Assembly: GCA_002482415.1 (NCBI GenBank)
Contig: DLFY01000109.1
Span: 1-10,287, forward strand
Length of the DNA: 10,287 bases
Reading direction: 5' to 3'
From: Phycisphaerales bacterium UBA7708
GTDB lineage: Bacteria > Planctomycetota > Phycisphaerae > Sedimentisphaerales > Anaerohalosphaeraceae
Part shown: in pieces, positions 1 to 9,630 of the stretch
How the letters are laid out: each line of letters starts with the position of its first letter
How positions within the stretch are numbered: position 1 is the first letter of the stretch
Notes under the pieces: model-generated
The model's input: the letters and a program-made list of their open reading frames with translations, nothing else
The model's database searches: none
What the model was told of the DNA's origin: nothing
Position numbers and translations under genes: made by a program

Positions 1-1730
<1,730 letters not shown>

Positions 1731-1739
1731 TGTCCAGTG

Positions 1740-1744
1740 TCCTT
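1740..1744 (-). promoter_or_regulatory. carB ribosome binding site (AAGGA)
   Basis: AAGGA on the minus strand, nine nt upstream of the carB ATG at 1730. This supports that ATG as the start, and the protein N-terminus aligns with E. coli CarB from residue 1. The site lies in the 34-nt nadE-carB gap, inside the second copy of a short direct repeat (GCATGAAGRA). Confidence 0.7.
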
Positions 1745-1764
1745 CATGCTAAGTTCTTCATTCT

Positions 1765-3426
1765 TCATGCGTTTCCGGAGAAATCCGGTTTATATCGATT
1801 GGTAATCGGCATTCGCCGGTCTTTGCCAAAGGCCCGGGGGGTGATCTTGACACCCGGGGGGCATTGGCGCCGCTTGTACTCGGCCAGATCCACAAGACGA
1901 AATACCCGCTCTACCGTTCGCGGCGGAAAACCTTCGGCGATCAGTTCGGAGGGGGATTTTTCCCGTTCGATATAGCCCTGCAGGATGACATCGAGGATAT
2001 CATACTCCGGCAGCGAATCGCTGTCTTTCTGATTGGCCCGGAGTTCGGCGGTGGGGACGCGGTCAATGGTGCTCTGGGGAATCCGTTCTTTCGGTGCAAT
2101 CCGGTTGACATGATCGCTGAGCTGATAGACCAGTGTCTTGGGGACATCTTTAATGACGGCAAAGCCCCCTGCCGTATCGCCATACAGAGTACAATATCCG
2201 ACGGCGGTTTCACTTTTATTACCGGTAGTCAGGACCATATAGCCAAGCTGGTTGGACAGCGACATCATCAGGCAGCCGCGAATGCGGGCCTGAAGATTCT
2301 CATAAGCAAGTCCTTTTTCATTCCAGCCCGGCACTGCGGAAAGCACACTGCTGAATTCTTTCAGAATGCTCTCGATGGGCAGACTATAAAATTGAATGCC
2401 AAGGTTCTCGGCCAGCTTTCGGGCATCGCCCTGGGTATCGGTACTGTTGAATCGTGACGGCATCGTGATACCAAGCACATTTTCCGGACCGAGCGCATCG
2501 GCAGCGATGACGGCCGTCAGGGCCGAGTCGATGCCGCCGCTGAGGCCAATCATGACCTTGCTGAACCTGTTTTTGCGGACATAATCCCGCGTACCCAGCA
2601 CCAGGGCATGATAGACTTCGGCAGCCGGATCCAGTGCCTCTTTCACCGGGACAGATTCATCCGGTTTTGGCAATGACACTATCGCAGACTGATTTTGTGA
2701 TTTGATATCTGCATAGAGAATATCACTTTCGAATGCCTTGCCGGAGGCGATAACCGTACCGGTTTGGTCGGCAATCAAGCTTCGCCCGTCGAATACGAGT
2801 TCATCCTGTCCGCCGATGAGATTGCTGTAGAAGACCGGCTTTCGAAAATGGGCGGCACATTGACCGACGACAGTCTGACGCTGGTTCGATTTTCCGGAAT
2901 GAAAGGGTGACGCGGAAATGTTGATAATTCCATCAAAGCGGCATGGTTTCAGAAATCGCGTCAGCCAGTCGAGATTCCAGATATCTTCACAGATGGTCAA
3001 AGCCAGACGTATTCCGTTGACTTCACAAACCACCGGTTCATAGCCCGGTGTAAAATAACGTTTCTCGTCAAACACACCGTAATTGGGTAAAAGAACTTTG
3101 CGATAAATTGCAGCGATTTTACCGTTTTGAATCACGGCCAGCGAATTATAGATATTTTTATCCTGCTGTTCGGCAAATCCGACCATCAGAACCGGCCCGT
3201 CCCAGCCGTCGGCCAGTTGATCCAGAACCTGCCGGGTATCCTGAAGAAAACGCGGACGCAGGAGCAAATCCTCCGGCGGGTAACCGCACAGGCACATCTC
3301 CGGAAAAACGACGATATCGGCACCCTCGGCCAGGGCCGTCGCAGCGTAATCGCGAATCATGGCGGCATTGCCCGCCAGATCGCCTACCGCGACATTACAC
3401 TGTACCAGCGCTATCCGTATCGCCAT
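1765..3426 (-). CDS. nadE: Glutamine-dependent NAD+ synthetase, 553 aa
   Basis: Catalyses the last step of NAD synthesis: deamido-NAD + ATP + glutamine to NAD, AMP, PPi and glutamate, in the cytosol. Residues 1-255 form a nitrilase-superfamily glutaminase domain with a Glu43-Lys110-Cys146 triad, seen in FPEMCLCGYP, YRKVLLPNYG and TICEDIW. Residues 270-553 form the ATP-pyrophosphatase synthetase domain, with the PPi-binding loop GLSGGIDSAL (294-303), the TTGNKSE segment (400-406) and the conserved tail PPGVKITPRAFGKDRR (523-538). The length fits the shorter glutamine-dependent class, not the roughly 680-residue mycobacterial type or the ammonia-only type of about 275 residues. The start is backed by the nitrilase strand IRIALVQ at residues 3-9 and by AAGGGA upstream. 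It sits 19 nt after gltD and 34 nt before carB, so co-transcription is likely. Function is near certain. Confidence 0.97.
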   Translation of the reverse strand: MAIRIALVQCNVAVGDLAGNAAMIRDYAATALAEGADIVVFPEMCLCGYPPEDLLLRPRFLQDTRQVLDQLADGWDGPVLMVGFAEQQDKNIYNSLAVIQNGKIAAIYRKVLLPNYGVFDEKRYFTPGYEPVVCEVNGIRLALTICEDIWNLDWLTRFLKPCRFDGIINISASPFHSGKSNQRQTVVGQCAAHFRKPVFYSNLIGGQDELVFDGRSLIADQTGTVIASGKAFESDILYADIKSQNQSAIVSLPKPDESVPVKEALDPAAEVYHALVLGTRDYVRKNRFSKVMIGLSGGIDSALTAVIAADALGPENVLGITMPSRFNSTDTQGDARKLAENLGIQFYSLPIESILKEFSSVLSAVPGWNEKGLAYENLQARIRGCLMMSLSNQLGYMVLTTGNKSETAVGYCTLYGDTAGGFAVIKDVPKTLVYQLSDHVNRIAPKERIPQSTIDRVPTAELRANQKDSDSLPEYDILDVILQGYIEREKSPSELIAEGFPPRTVERVFRLVDLAEYKRRQCPPGVKITPRAFGKDRRMPITNRYKPDFSGNA

Positions 3427-3435
3427 GTTTTCAAA

Positions 3436-3441
3436 TCCCTT
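3436..3441 (-). promoter_or_regulatory. nadE ribosome binding site (AAGGGA)
   Basis: AAGGGA in the 19-nt gltD-nadE gap, nine nt upstream of the nadE ATG. It is an imperfect Shine-Dalgarno match, weaker than that of gltD. The gap is too short for a separate promoter, so nadE most likely depends on gltBD transcription. Confidence 0.6.
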
Positions 3442-3445
3442 GTGT

Positions 3446-4870
3446 TTAACTGTTTTTCTGATACCAGCTCAAAATGGCCTCGGCCGCCAAACGCCCGCTG
3501 TCAATCGCCCGGACCACCAGGGAAGCGCCGGAGACTGCATCGCCGGCACCAAAAACCGAGGGGATATTGGACTGATAGTGATTGACTTTAACGTTGCCGC
3601 GGGCATCGAGGTCAAGGTTCAAATCCTTGATGAGCTGGTTGTGTTCCACATGCACAAAGCCCATGGCCAGCAGAACCAGCTCTGCTTTAATCACAAACTC
3701 CGTACCCGGAATTTCATTCATAACCCAGCGCCCATTATCCTGTTTCCATTCGACTTTACAGGCATGGACTTCCTTCAGTCCGGCGGCATCGCCGACAAAT
3801 TTTTTGCTGGCGATACTCCACATCCGAGTGCAGCCTTCCTCATGCGAAGAGGACGTTCGCATCTGGCGGGGCCACATCGGCCAGGGAGTGTCTTCAGGCC
3901 GGCTTTCCGGAGGCTGGGGCAGGATTTCAATCTGGGTAATTGACGCAGCACCCTGGCGACGTGATGTTCCCACGCAGTCGCTGCCGGTATCACCACCACC
4001 GATAACCAGGACATTCTTGCCGGCTGCATTGATTCGGCTTGAAAGATTAAACGGCTCATTGGAATTCAGCTTATTCTGCTGAGCCAAAAATTCCATCGCA
4101 TAATGAATGCCCGGATTGTCGCGGCCGGGTATCGGCAAATCACGCGGTTTGCCTGCTCCCATGGTAATGCAGATATAATCGAACATCTTCTGCAGGTAAT
4201 GTGCGGAAATGTCCTTGCCCGCATCGACGCCGGGATGGAATTTGACGCCTTCGGCTTTCATCTGTTCCAGACGGCGGTCAATCACCCATTTTTCAAGTTT
4301 GAAATCCGGTATTCCATACCGCAGCAGACCGCCGGGTTTTTCATCTTTTTCAAACACCGAAACTTCAAACCCCGCCCGGGCAAGCTGCTGAGCAGCAGAC
4401 AGTCCCGCAGGTCCGGAGCCGATGACGGCAACGGTCTTTCCGTTTTTGACCGCGGGCGGCAAGGGTTTGATCCAGCCCTCGGCGAAACCACGCTCCACAA
4501 TCTGATACTCGATATGCCGGATCGTGACCGGCTTGTCATTGATTGACAGCGTGCAGGATGTTTCACAGGGTGCCGGACACACACGGCCTGTAATTTCCGG
4601 CAGATTATTCGTTGCGTGGAGCACATCACAGGCCTGCTGCCAGCGTCCCTGATACACCAGGTCATTGAATTCCGGGATATTATTGCGAATCGGACAACCC
4701 GTGCCATGACAAAACGGAATACCGCAATCGATACAGCGGGCCGCCTGCTTTTTCAATTCATCGGGGGTCAGGGGGATTTCGATTTCCCTGTAATCCTTAA
4801 TCCTGCAGTCCACCGGACGATAACCGGTCGATTGCCGCGAAAATTCGACAAAACCTTTTGCCTTAGCCAT
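3446..4870 (-). CDS. gltD: Glutamate synthase small (beta) subunit, 474 aa
   Basis: Flavoprotein that takes electrons from NAD(P)H through FAD and iron-sulfur clusters to the FMN site of GltB. In order: an N-terminal Fe-S domain with Cys46, 49, 54, 59 and Cys98, 102, 106; an FAD-binding motif VIGSGPAGLSAA (149-160); an NAD(P)H-binding motif VIGGGDTGSDCVGTSRRQGA (289-308); and a C-terminal FAD motif GAGDAVSGASLV (441-452). The GDTGSDC and RTSSSHEEG segments place it with the Bacillus/cyanobacterial/eukaryotic GOGAT form rather than the proteobacterial GDTAMDC form, so the NADH or NADPH preference is not settled. The frame is open 18 codons further upstream, but ATG 4870 is preferred: it has a perfect Shine-Dalgarno, gives MAKAKGFVEF, a natural family N-terminus, and overlaps the gltB stop by 8 nt (ATGGCTAA), typical of translational coupling. 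E. coli GltD is about 472 residues. Confidence 0.96.
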   Translation of the reverse strand: MAKAKGFVEFSRQSTGYRPVDCRIKDYREIEIPLTPDELKKQAARCIDCGIPFCHGTGCPIRNNIPEFNDLVYQGRWQQACDVLHATNNLPEITGRVCPAPCETSCTLSINDKPVTIRHIEYQIVERGFAEGWIKPLPPAVKNGKTVAVIGSGPAGLSAAQQLARAGFEVSVFEKDEKPGGLLRYGIPDFKLEKWVIDRRLEQMKAEGVKFHPGVDAGKDISAHYLQKMFDYICITMGAGKPRDLPIPGRDNPGIHYAMEFLAQQNKLNSNEPFNLSSRINAAGKNVLVIGGGDTGSDCVGTSRRQGAASITQIEILPQPPESRPEDTPWPMWPRQMRTSSSHEEGCTRMWSIASKKFVGDAAGLKEVHACKVEWKQDNGRWVMNEIPGTEFVIKAELVLLAMGFVHVEHNQLIKDLNLDLDARGNVKVNHYQSNIPSVFGAGDAVSGASLVVRAIDSGRLAAEAILSWYQKNS

Positions 4871-7800
4871 GGAACACCTCCTCGGTTGCCGGTGTCTGTT
4901 CCGCCGCCCTGCGTTCCTGTTCACGCATTCGTTCGAGGGCCTTGCGGTAATCCGTTGGTATTACTTTCACGAAACGACCCACCATATCCGGCCACGCATT
5001 CAGAATTCGTTTTGCCCGGCTGCTGCGAGTCAGTTTTTCATGCTTTACAATATGCTGATGCAGGATGTCTTTATCTTCCTGTCGCCAGACGTTTTCCAAA
5101 TCGACCATGTCGAGGTTGCACAGGGTGTCGAACAACTGCATTTCATCAAGGACATACGCGATGCCGCCGCTCATGCCTGCAGCAAAATTGCAGCCGGTCT
5201 TACCCAGCACAATCACCAGGCCGCCGGTCATATATTCACAGCCGTGATCCCCGACACCTTCGACCACCGCGGTCGCTCCGCTGTTGCGGACACAGAATCG
5301 TTCGCCGGCCATCCCGTTGATATAGACCTCGCCGCTGGTTGCGCCATACAGCAGGGTATTGCCGACAATGATATTTTCGTGGGCCATGAAGGGCGAATCC
5401 GGCGGAGTTTCCACAATAATCCTGCCGCCGGACAATCCCTTGCCCAGATAATCATTGCTTTCACCGACAAGATGAAGTGTTACACCGCGGGCCAGGAAGG
5501 CGCCGAAGCTCTGCCCGGCCGAACCCTGAAAGGTAATATCAATCGTATCTTCCGGCAATCCCTTGAGACCATATTTCAGGGCTATTTTATTACTCAGGAT
5601 AGCGCCGACGGTACGATTGACATTCCGAATCGGCATATCGATGGAGACTTTCTGACCTTTTTCGATGGCGGATTTGCATTTTTCGATAATCTGCCAGTCC
5701 AGATGATCTTCGAGCCGATAAGGCTGCGGCCGGCTGAGCCGAATGGCTTTGGAATCCTTATGCTCCGGCACATGGAATATTTTCGAGAAATCCAGCCCTT
5801 TGGCCTTGTAATGCTCAACCGCTTTTTTGGAGCACAACCGATCCGCCCGGCCAACCATATCCTCGACTTTGCGGAAGCCCAGTTGAGCCATAATCTGCCG
5901 CATTTCCTCGGCAACAAACGTCAGATAGCGAATGATATATTCGGGTTTGCCGCGGAACCGGCTGCGAAGTTCAGGGTCCTGCGTCGCAATACCGTAGGTG
6001 CAGGCACCATCATGGCACCGGCGAAGCAGGGTGCATCCCATGGTCACCAGTGCACCCGTGCCGAAACCGAATTGTTCGGCTCCAAGCAAGGCACCAATGA
6101 CAATGTCCCGGCCGGTACGAAGCTGTCCGTCCACCTGCACGCGTATCCGGTCACGCAATCCGTTGAGGACCAGGACCTGCTGGGTTTCAGCGAGTCCGAT
6201 TTCCCAAGGGCAGCCGGCATGTTTGATTGAAGACAATGGACTGGCGCCTGTCCCGCCGTCATGTCCGCTGATTAAGACCTCATCGGCATTGCCTTTGCAG
6301 ACACCGGCAGCGACGGTGCCGACGCCGACTTCCGAGACCAGTTTTACAGAGACCTTGGCCGAAGGATTGCTGCATTTGAGATCATAAATCAACTGGGCCA
6401 GGTCTTCAATCGAGTAAATGTCATGATGCGGCGGAGGCGAAATCAGCGTTACGCCCGGCGTCGAAAAACGAAGCTGAGCGATTTCATCGGTCACTTTATG
6501 GCCGGGAAGCTGGCCGCCCTCGCCCGGCTTGGCACCCTGAGCCATTTTAATCTGCAGTTCTTTGGCATGGGCAAGGTAATTAATGGTTACGCCGAATCGA
6601 CCGCTGGCCACCTGCTTGATGGCACTGTTTAAAGAATCCCCGTTGGGCAGCGGTTTATAGCGTTCAGGGTCCTCGCCGCCTTCCCCTGTATTGTTCATGG
6701 CGCCGATGCGGTTCATCGCAATCGCCATGCATTCATGGGCCTCTTTACTGATGGAACCATGACTCATCGCCCCGGTGCAGAACCGCTTAACGATTTCCGA
6801 TGCCGGCTCCACTTCTTTCAGCGGTACGGGATTGCCCGGTACAAATTCAAACAATCCTCGCAGTGTACACAGCGATTTATCCTGCTCATTGACGGCTTTG
6901 GCGAATTCATTGTAAGCCTTTTGATCATTACAGACGACGGCATGCTGCAGGCTGGAAACCGTCGTCGGATTCCACAGGTGACGCTCCCCATCACAGCGGA
7001 AATGATATTCTCCACCGTATTCCATTTCTAGTTCGCCGGGTTTGCGGTTACGATAAGCTTCGTGGTGCCGGCGGATCGCATCTGCGGCAATCTGACGCAA
7101 TCCAATTCCTTCGATCCGGGAGCTGGTACCGACAAAATACTTATCGACAAACTCCTTGTTCAATCCGACCGCTTCGAACAACTGGGCATTGAAATAACTG
7201 CGAAGCGTCGATATGCCCATCTTGCTCATAACCTTGAGAATGCCTTTTTTGATCGCAGCGATGAAGTTGTCGGCACATTGCCCCAAATCGGTTTTGGCAG
7301 ACAAATCGCCCTGCCGCTGCAGTTCCTGCAGCATTTCAAAAACCAGATACGGATTTACGGCGTTGGCGCCGAACCCGCACAGCAGGCAGAAATGCATCAC
7401 TTCGCGAGCTTCTCCGGTTTCCACAATCAGCCCCGCTTCCCCACGCAGGCCTTTTTCAATCAGACCATGATGGACCGCGGCAACGGCTAACAAGGCAGGA
7501 ATCGGGGCCTTGTCGGCATCACATCCCTTGTCACTGATGACCAGCAAAGAGGCACCATTATCGATTTCCCGCTGGGCGGCTGCAACCAGTTTATCCAGCG
7601 ACCGTTCCAGGTTGACCGTGGGATCGTTGGAATGAGCATCAAAGAAAGCCGGGAGGTTTGCCACCTTAAAGTCTTCGCGTTTCACATTGCGAAGACGAAT
7701 CATATCTTCATTTGTCAGGAGCGGATGAGGCAATTTCAACTGTCGGCAATGCTGCGGAGTCTCGTCCAGAACATTCCGTTTTTTGCCGGTAAAACTCATC

Positions 7801-9416
7801 AGGCTCATGACCAGACCTTCTCGGAGCGGATCAATCGGAGGGTTGGTAACCTGGGCAAATAACTGCTTGAAATAATCGTATAACAGACGAGGCCTGTCGC
7901 TTAATACCGCAAGTGCGGCATCATTGCCCATGGAGCCAACCGGCTCCTGACCATTTTGAGCCATCGGGGCAATAACCATCCGCATTTCTTCTCGGGTGTA
8001 TCCAAAGACCCGCAACCGTGTATATAATGTATCGATATCGGTAATGACTGCTTTAGGGGTATCAAACAGACCCCGCAATTCGATGCGATTTTCTTCCAGC
8101 CATCGACGATATGGCTTCTGGCGGGCAATATTACTTTTAATTTCCTGGTCGGTAATGATTCGTCCCTCCTGGGTATCGACCAGAAACATCTTGCCGGGCT
8201 GAAGCCGCCCTTTCTGGCGAATCTGATCCGGCGGAAATTCGATAACGCCGGCTTCACTGGCCAGTACCGCAAGGCCATCGTTGGTCACCAGATATCGACT
8301 GGGACGCAGGCCATTTCGGTCCAGTGTGCCGCCCAGGAAACGACCATCGGTGAAAACCATCGCTGCAGGACCGTCCCATGGCTCCATAATCGAGGAGTGA
8401 TATTCATAAAATGCCCGTTTATCGGTACTGATGTGATACCGTGCACCGAATGCCTCTGGAATCAGCATCATCATCGAATGAGGCATACTCCGACCGGCAC
8501 GAACCAAGAGCTCAAGCATTTCATCAAAATTGGCCGAATCACTGGCGCCGGGAGTCAGGACAGGAACCAAATCGGACAAGTCTTCTCCGAGAACCGGAGC
8601 TTCGAGACTCTGTTCCCGCATCCGCATACAGTTCCGATTGCCGCTGAGGGTGTTGATTTCGCCATTATGCGCAATACAGCGGAATGGGTGTGCCAGTTTC
8701 CAATTCGGAAAGGTATTGGTGCTGTATCGCTGGTGAACGATTGCCAGTGCCGACGTCATTCGCTCATCCGACAAATCGGGATAATATGCAAACAACTGCC
8801 ATGCCATGAACATTCCTTTATAACAGATTGTCCGGCAGGACAGGGTACTTACGTAGAAATCATCCCCCTGCCTGCCAAGCGCGGCAACCTGTTTTTCCGC
8901 CCGTTTGCGGGCCAGGAACAGACGGCGTTCCAGTTCCTCGTCGCGATAAGCCATGCCGTCAACAAACAGTTGTTTGATATTGGGTTCCGCCTGCAATGCA
9001 ATCGGTCCAAGGCAATCATTCTTATAAGGGACGTCACGCCAGCCAAGAACCTTCATGCCGTAATGGTCGATGGCCCGTTCGAGAATCGCATCGCATTTAG
9101 CCCGAAGCTGGACATCCTTCGATCCAAATACCATCCCAACGCCGTAGGTGCCGGGATGCGACAATGCAATCCCCTGCGTCTTGCAGACATCCACGAAAAA
9201 TTCATGGGAAATCTGGAACAGGATACCTGCGCCGTCGCCGGTGATATCATCGGCGCTGGCGGCTCCGCGGTGATGCAGATTCAGGAGCACCTGCTTGCCA
9301 TATTCAAGGATGGCATGATCTCTGCGTCCATTGATATTGACCACGGCGCCGATACCGCAGGCGTCGTGTTCATATCGTGACTCATATAAACCCTGATTTT
9401 CTGGTATCAAAATCAT
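4863..9416 (-). CDS. gltB: Glutamate synthase large (alpha) subunit, up to 1517 aa
   Basis: Catalyses glutamine + 2-oxoglutarate + 2 e- to two glutamate, the GOGAT half of the GS-GOGAT cycle. Domains in order: a class II amidotransferase, residues 20 to about 430, with the nucleophile Cys20 (HDACGIG), HHRGA (48-52) and the HNGEINT oxyanion loop (250-256); a linking domain to about 780; an FMN-binding 2-oxoglutarate reductase domain, about 850-1190, with QGAKPGEGGQLPG (960-972) and GHDGGTGASP (1051-1060); a 3Fe-4S site Cys1128-x5-Cys1134-x4-Cys1139; and the GxGxG beta-helix domain, about 1240-1460, rich in GG repeats. Cys20 implies a propeptide of at most 19 residues, removed in the family to expose the catalytic Cys. 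The start is uncertain: ATG 9416 has GGAG only 1 nt away, whereas the TTG two codons in (9410) has a 7-nt gap. It is first in the operon; its end overlaps gltD. Confidence 0.97.
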   Translation of the reverse strand: MILIPENQGLYESRYEHDACGIGAVVNINGRRDHAILEYGKQVLLNLHHRGAASADDITGDGAGILFQISHEFFVDVCKTQGIALSHPGTYGVGMVFGSKDVQLRAKCDAILERAIDHYGMKVLGWRDVPYKNDCLGPIALQAEPNIKQLFVDGMAYRDEELERRLFLARKRAEKQVAALGRQGDDFYVSTLSCRTICYKGMFMAWQLFAYYPDLSDERMTSALAIVHQRYSTNTFPNWKLAHPFRCIAHNGEINTLSGNRNCMRMREQSLEAPVLGEDLSDLVPVLTPGASDSANFDEMLELLVRAGRSMPHSMMMLIPEAFGARYHISTDKRAFYEYHSSIMEPWDGPAAMVFTDGRFLGGTLDRNGLRPSRYLVTNDGLAVLASEAGVIEFPPDQIRQKGRLQPGKMFLVDTQEGRIITDQEIKSNIARQKPYRRWLEENRIELRGLFDTPKAVITDIDTLYTRLRVFGYTREEMRMVIAPMAQNGQEPVGSMGNDAALAVLSDRPRLLYDYFKQLFAQVTNPPIDPLREGLVMSLMSFTGKKRNVLDETPQHCRQLKLPHPLLTNEDMIRLRNVKREDFKVANLPAFFDAHSNDPTVNLERSLDKLVAAAQREIDNGASLLVISDKGCDADKAPIPALLAVAAVHHGLIEKGLRGEAGLIVETGEAREVMHFCLLCGFGANAVNPYLVFEMLQELQRQGDLSAKTDLGQCADNFIAAIKKGILKVMSKMGISTLRSYFNAQLFEAVGLNKEFVDKYFVGTSSRIEGIGLRQIAADAIRRHHEAYRNRKPGELEMEYGGEYHFRCDGERHLWNPTTVSSLQHAVVCNDQKAYNEFAKAVNEQDKSLCTLRGLFEFVPGNPVPLKEVEPASEIVKRFCTGAMSHGSISKEAHECMAIAMNRIGAMNNTGEGGEDPERYKPLPNGDSLNSAIKQVASGRFGVTINYLAHAKELQIKMAQGAKPGEGGQLPGHKVTDEIAQLRFSTPGVTLISPPPHHDIYSIEDLAQLIYDLKCSNPSAKVSVKLVSEVGVGTVAAGVCKGNADEVLISGHDGGTGASPLSSIKHAGCPWEIGLAETQQVLVLNGLRDRIRVQVDGQLRTGRDIVIGALLGAEQFGFGTGALVTMGCTLLRRCHDGACTYGIATQDPELRSRFRGKPEYIIRYLTFVAEEMRQIMAQLGFRKVEDMVGRADRLCSKKAVEHYKAKGLDFSKIFHVPEHKDSKAIRLSRPQPYRLEDHLDWQIIEKCKSAIEKGQKVSIDMPIRNVNRTVGAILSNKIALKYGLKGLPEDTIDITFQGSAGQSFGAFLARGVTLHLVGESNDYLGKGLSGGRIIVETPPDSPFMAHENIIVGNTLLYGATSGEVYINGMAGERFCVRNSGATAVVEGVGDHGCEYMTGGLVIVLGKTGCNFAAGMSGGIAYVLDEMQLFDTLCNLDMVDLENVWRQEDKDILHQHIVKHEKLTRSSRAKRILNAWPDMVGRFVKVIPTDYRKALERMREQERRAAEQTPATEEVFHG
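4877..4882 (-). promoter_or_regulatory. gltD ribosome binding site (perfect AGGAGG)
   Basis: AGGAGG with a 6-nt gap to the gltD ATG, embedded in the last codons of gltB. It decides the gltD start against the longer upstream reading. It is the strongest Shine-Dalgarno in the window, which fits the need to make GltD in step with GltB. Confidence 0.85.
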
Positions 9417-9469
9417 TCTCCGTTGTCTGGTTATTCCTATTCGTTTTTAGGGGTCACAAAATTCGGAAT

Positions 9470-9498
9470 AGTTTAGCGAAATACCCCGCAACTGTCAA
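9470..9498 (-). promoter_or_regulatory. Sigma70-type promoter of the gltB operon
   Basis: On the minus strand there is a perfect -35 TTGACA (9498-9493), a 17-bp spacer and a -10 TAAACT (9475-9470). Transcription would start near 9463, leaving a leader of about 46 nt before gltB. It lies after the glnA terminator, so gltB-gltD-nadE-carB should be controlled apart from glnA. No -24/-12 sigma54 pattern was seen next to it. Confidence 0.75.
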
Positions 9499-9503
9499 GA
9501 TTC

Positions 9504-9534
9504 AATCCTTGCAGGAAATGAAGATTTCTGGATT
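9504..9534. promoter_or_regulatory. Imperfect dyad just upstream of the gltB promoter, possible operator
   Basis: Read on the minus strand: AATCC (9534-9530), GAAAT (9528-9524), a 4-nt centre CTTC, ATTTC (9519-9515) and GGATT (9508-9504). Inner and outer arms are both inverted, but the spacing between arms differs on the two sides. It ends 5 bp before the -35 box, where an activator could bind. I recognise no named regulator site; it could be chance in AT-rich spacer. Confidence 0.3.
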
Positions 9535-9552
9535 AAACCCGCATTTGTCGAT

Positions 9553-9593
9553 AAAAAAAGCCCTGCTGGTCGTTTGCATCCGCCAGCAGGGCT
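9553..9593 (-). terminator. Rho-independent terminator after glnA
   Basis: A perfect 11-bp stem, AGCCCTGCTGG/CCAGCAGGGCT (9559-9569 with 9583-9593), with a 13-nt loop. On the minus strand it is followed by a run of seven Ts (9559-9553, the first shared with the stem). The T run lies only on the minus-strand 3' side, so it ends transcripts from glnA, whose stop is 37 nt upstream. It insulates glnA from the gltB promoter 55 bp further on. Confidence 0.92.
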
Positions 9594-9630
9594 ATTCTGC
9601 GAATTGTTGTATTGCTATGTCGCCTACTTC

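Larger units (their letters stand above)
9417..9630. other. glnA-gltB intergenic spacer, 214 nt
   Basis: The only sizeable gap in the window. From the glnA side it holds a 37-nt tail, the glnA terminator, the upstream dyad, the gltB promoter and a leader of about 46 nt. No small ORF with a Shine-Dalgarno and no recognised riboswitch or glutamine-aptamer fold was seen. The leader has a weak 6-bp inverted repeat, TATTCC (9470-9465) with GGAATA (9437-9432). Confidence 0.7.

Noticed and set aside
1775..1788. Small hairpin CCGGA-GAAA-TCCGG followed by TTTATAT on the plus strand
   Set aside because: Only 5 bp, inside the last nadE codons, with the T-rich side on the strand that carries no gene; in the nadE mRNA the hairpin is followed by AAAC, so it is no terminator.
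1833..1861. Two copies of CCCGGGGGG 20 nt apart
   Set aside because: They encode the conserved NadE tail (CPPGVKITPRAF); proline, glycine and arginine codons explain them.
4871..4924. Upstream 18-codon extension of gltD (MNRNAGRRN...)
   Set aside because: Arginine-rich and unlike the family, fully inside gltB; ATG 4870 has a perfect Shine-Dalgarno.
4869..6230. 453-codon open frame on the plus strand opposite gltB
   Set aside because: It lies wholly antisense to the well-conserved gltB FMN and C-terminal domains, has no recognisable domain, and reflects codon bias of the true gene.
8397..9380. 327-codon open frame on the plus strand opposite the gltB amidotransferase domain
   Set aside because: Antisense shadow of a conserved domain, with no recognisable protein motif.
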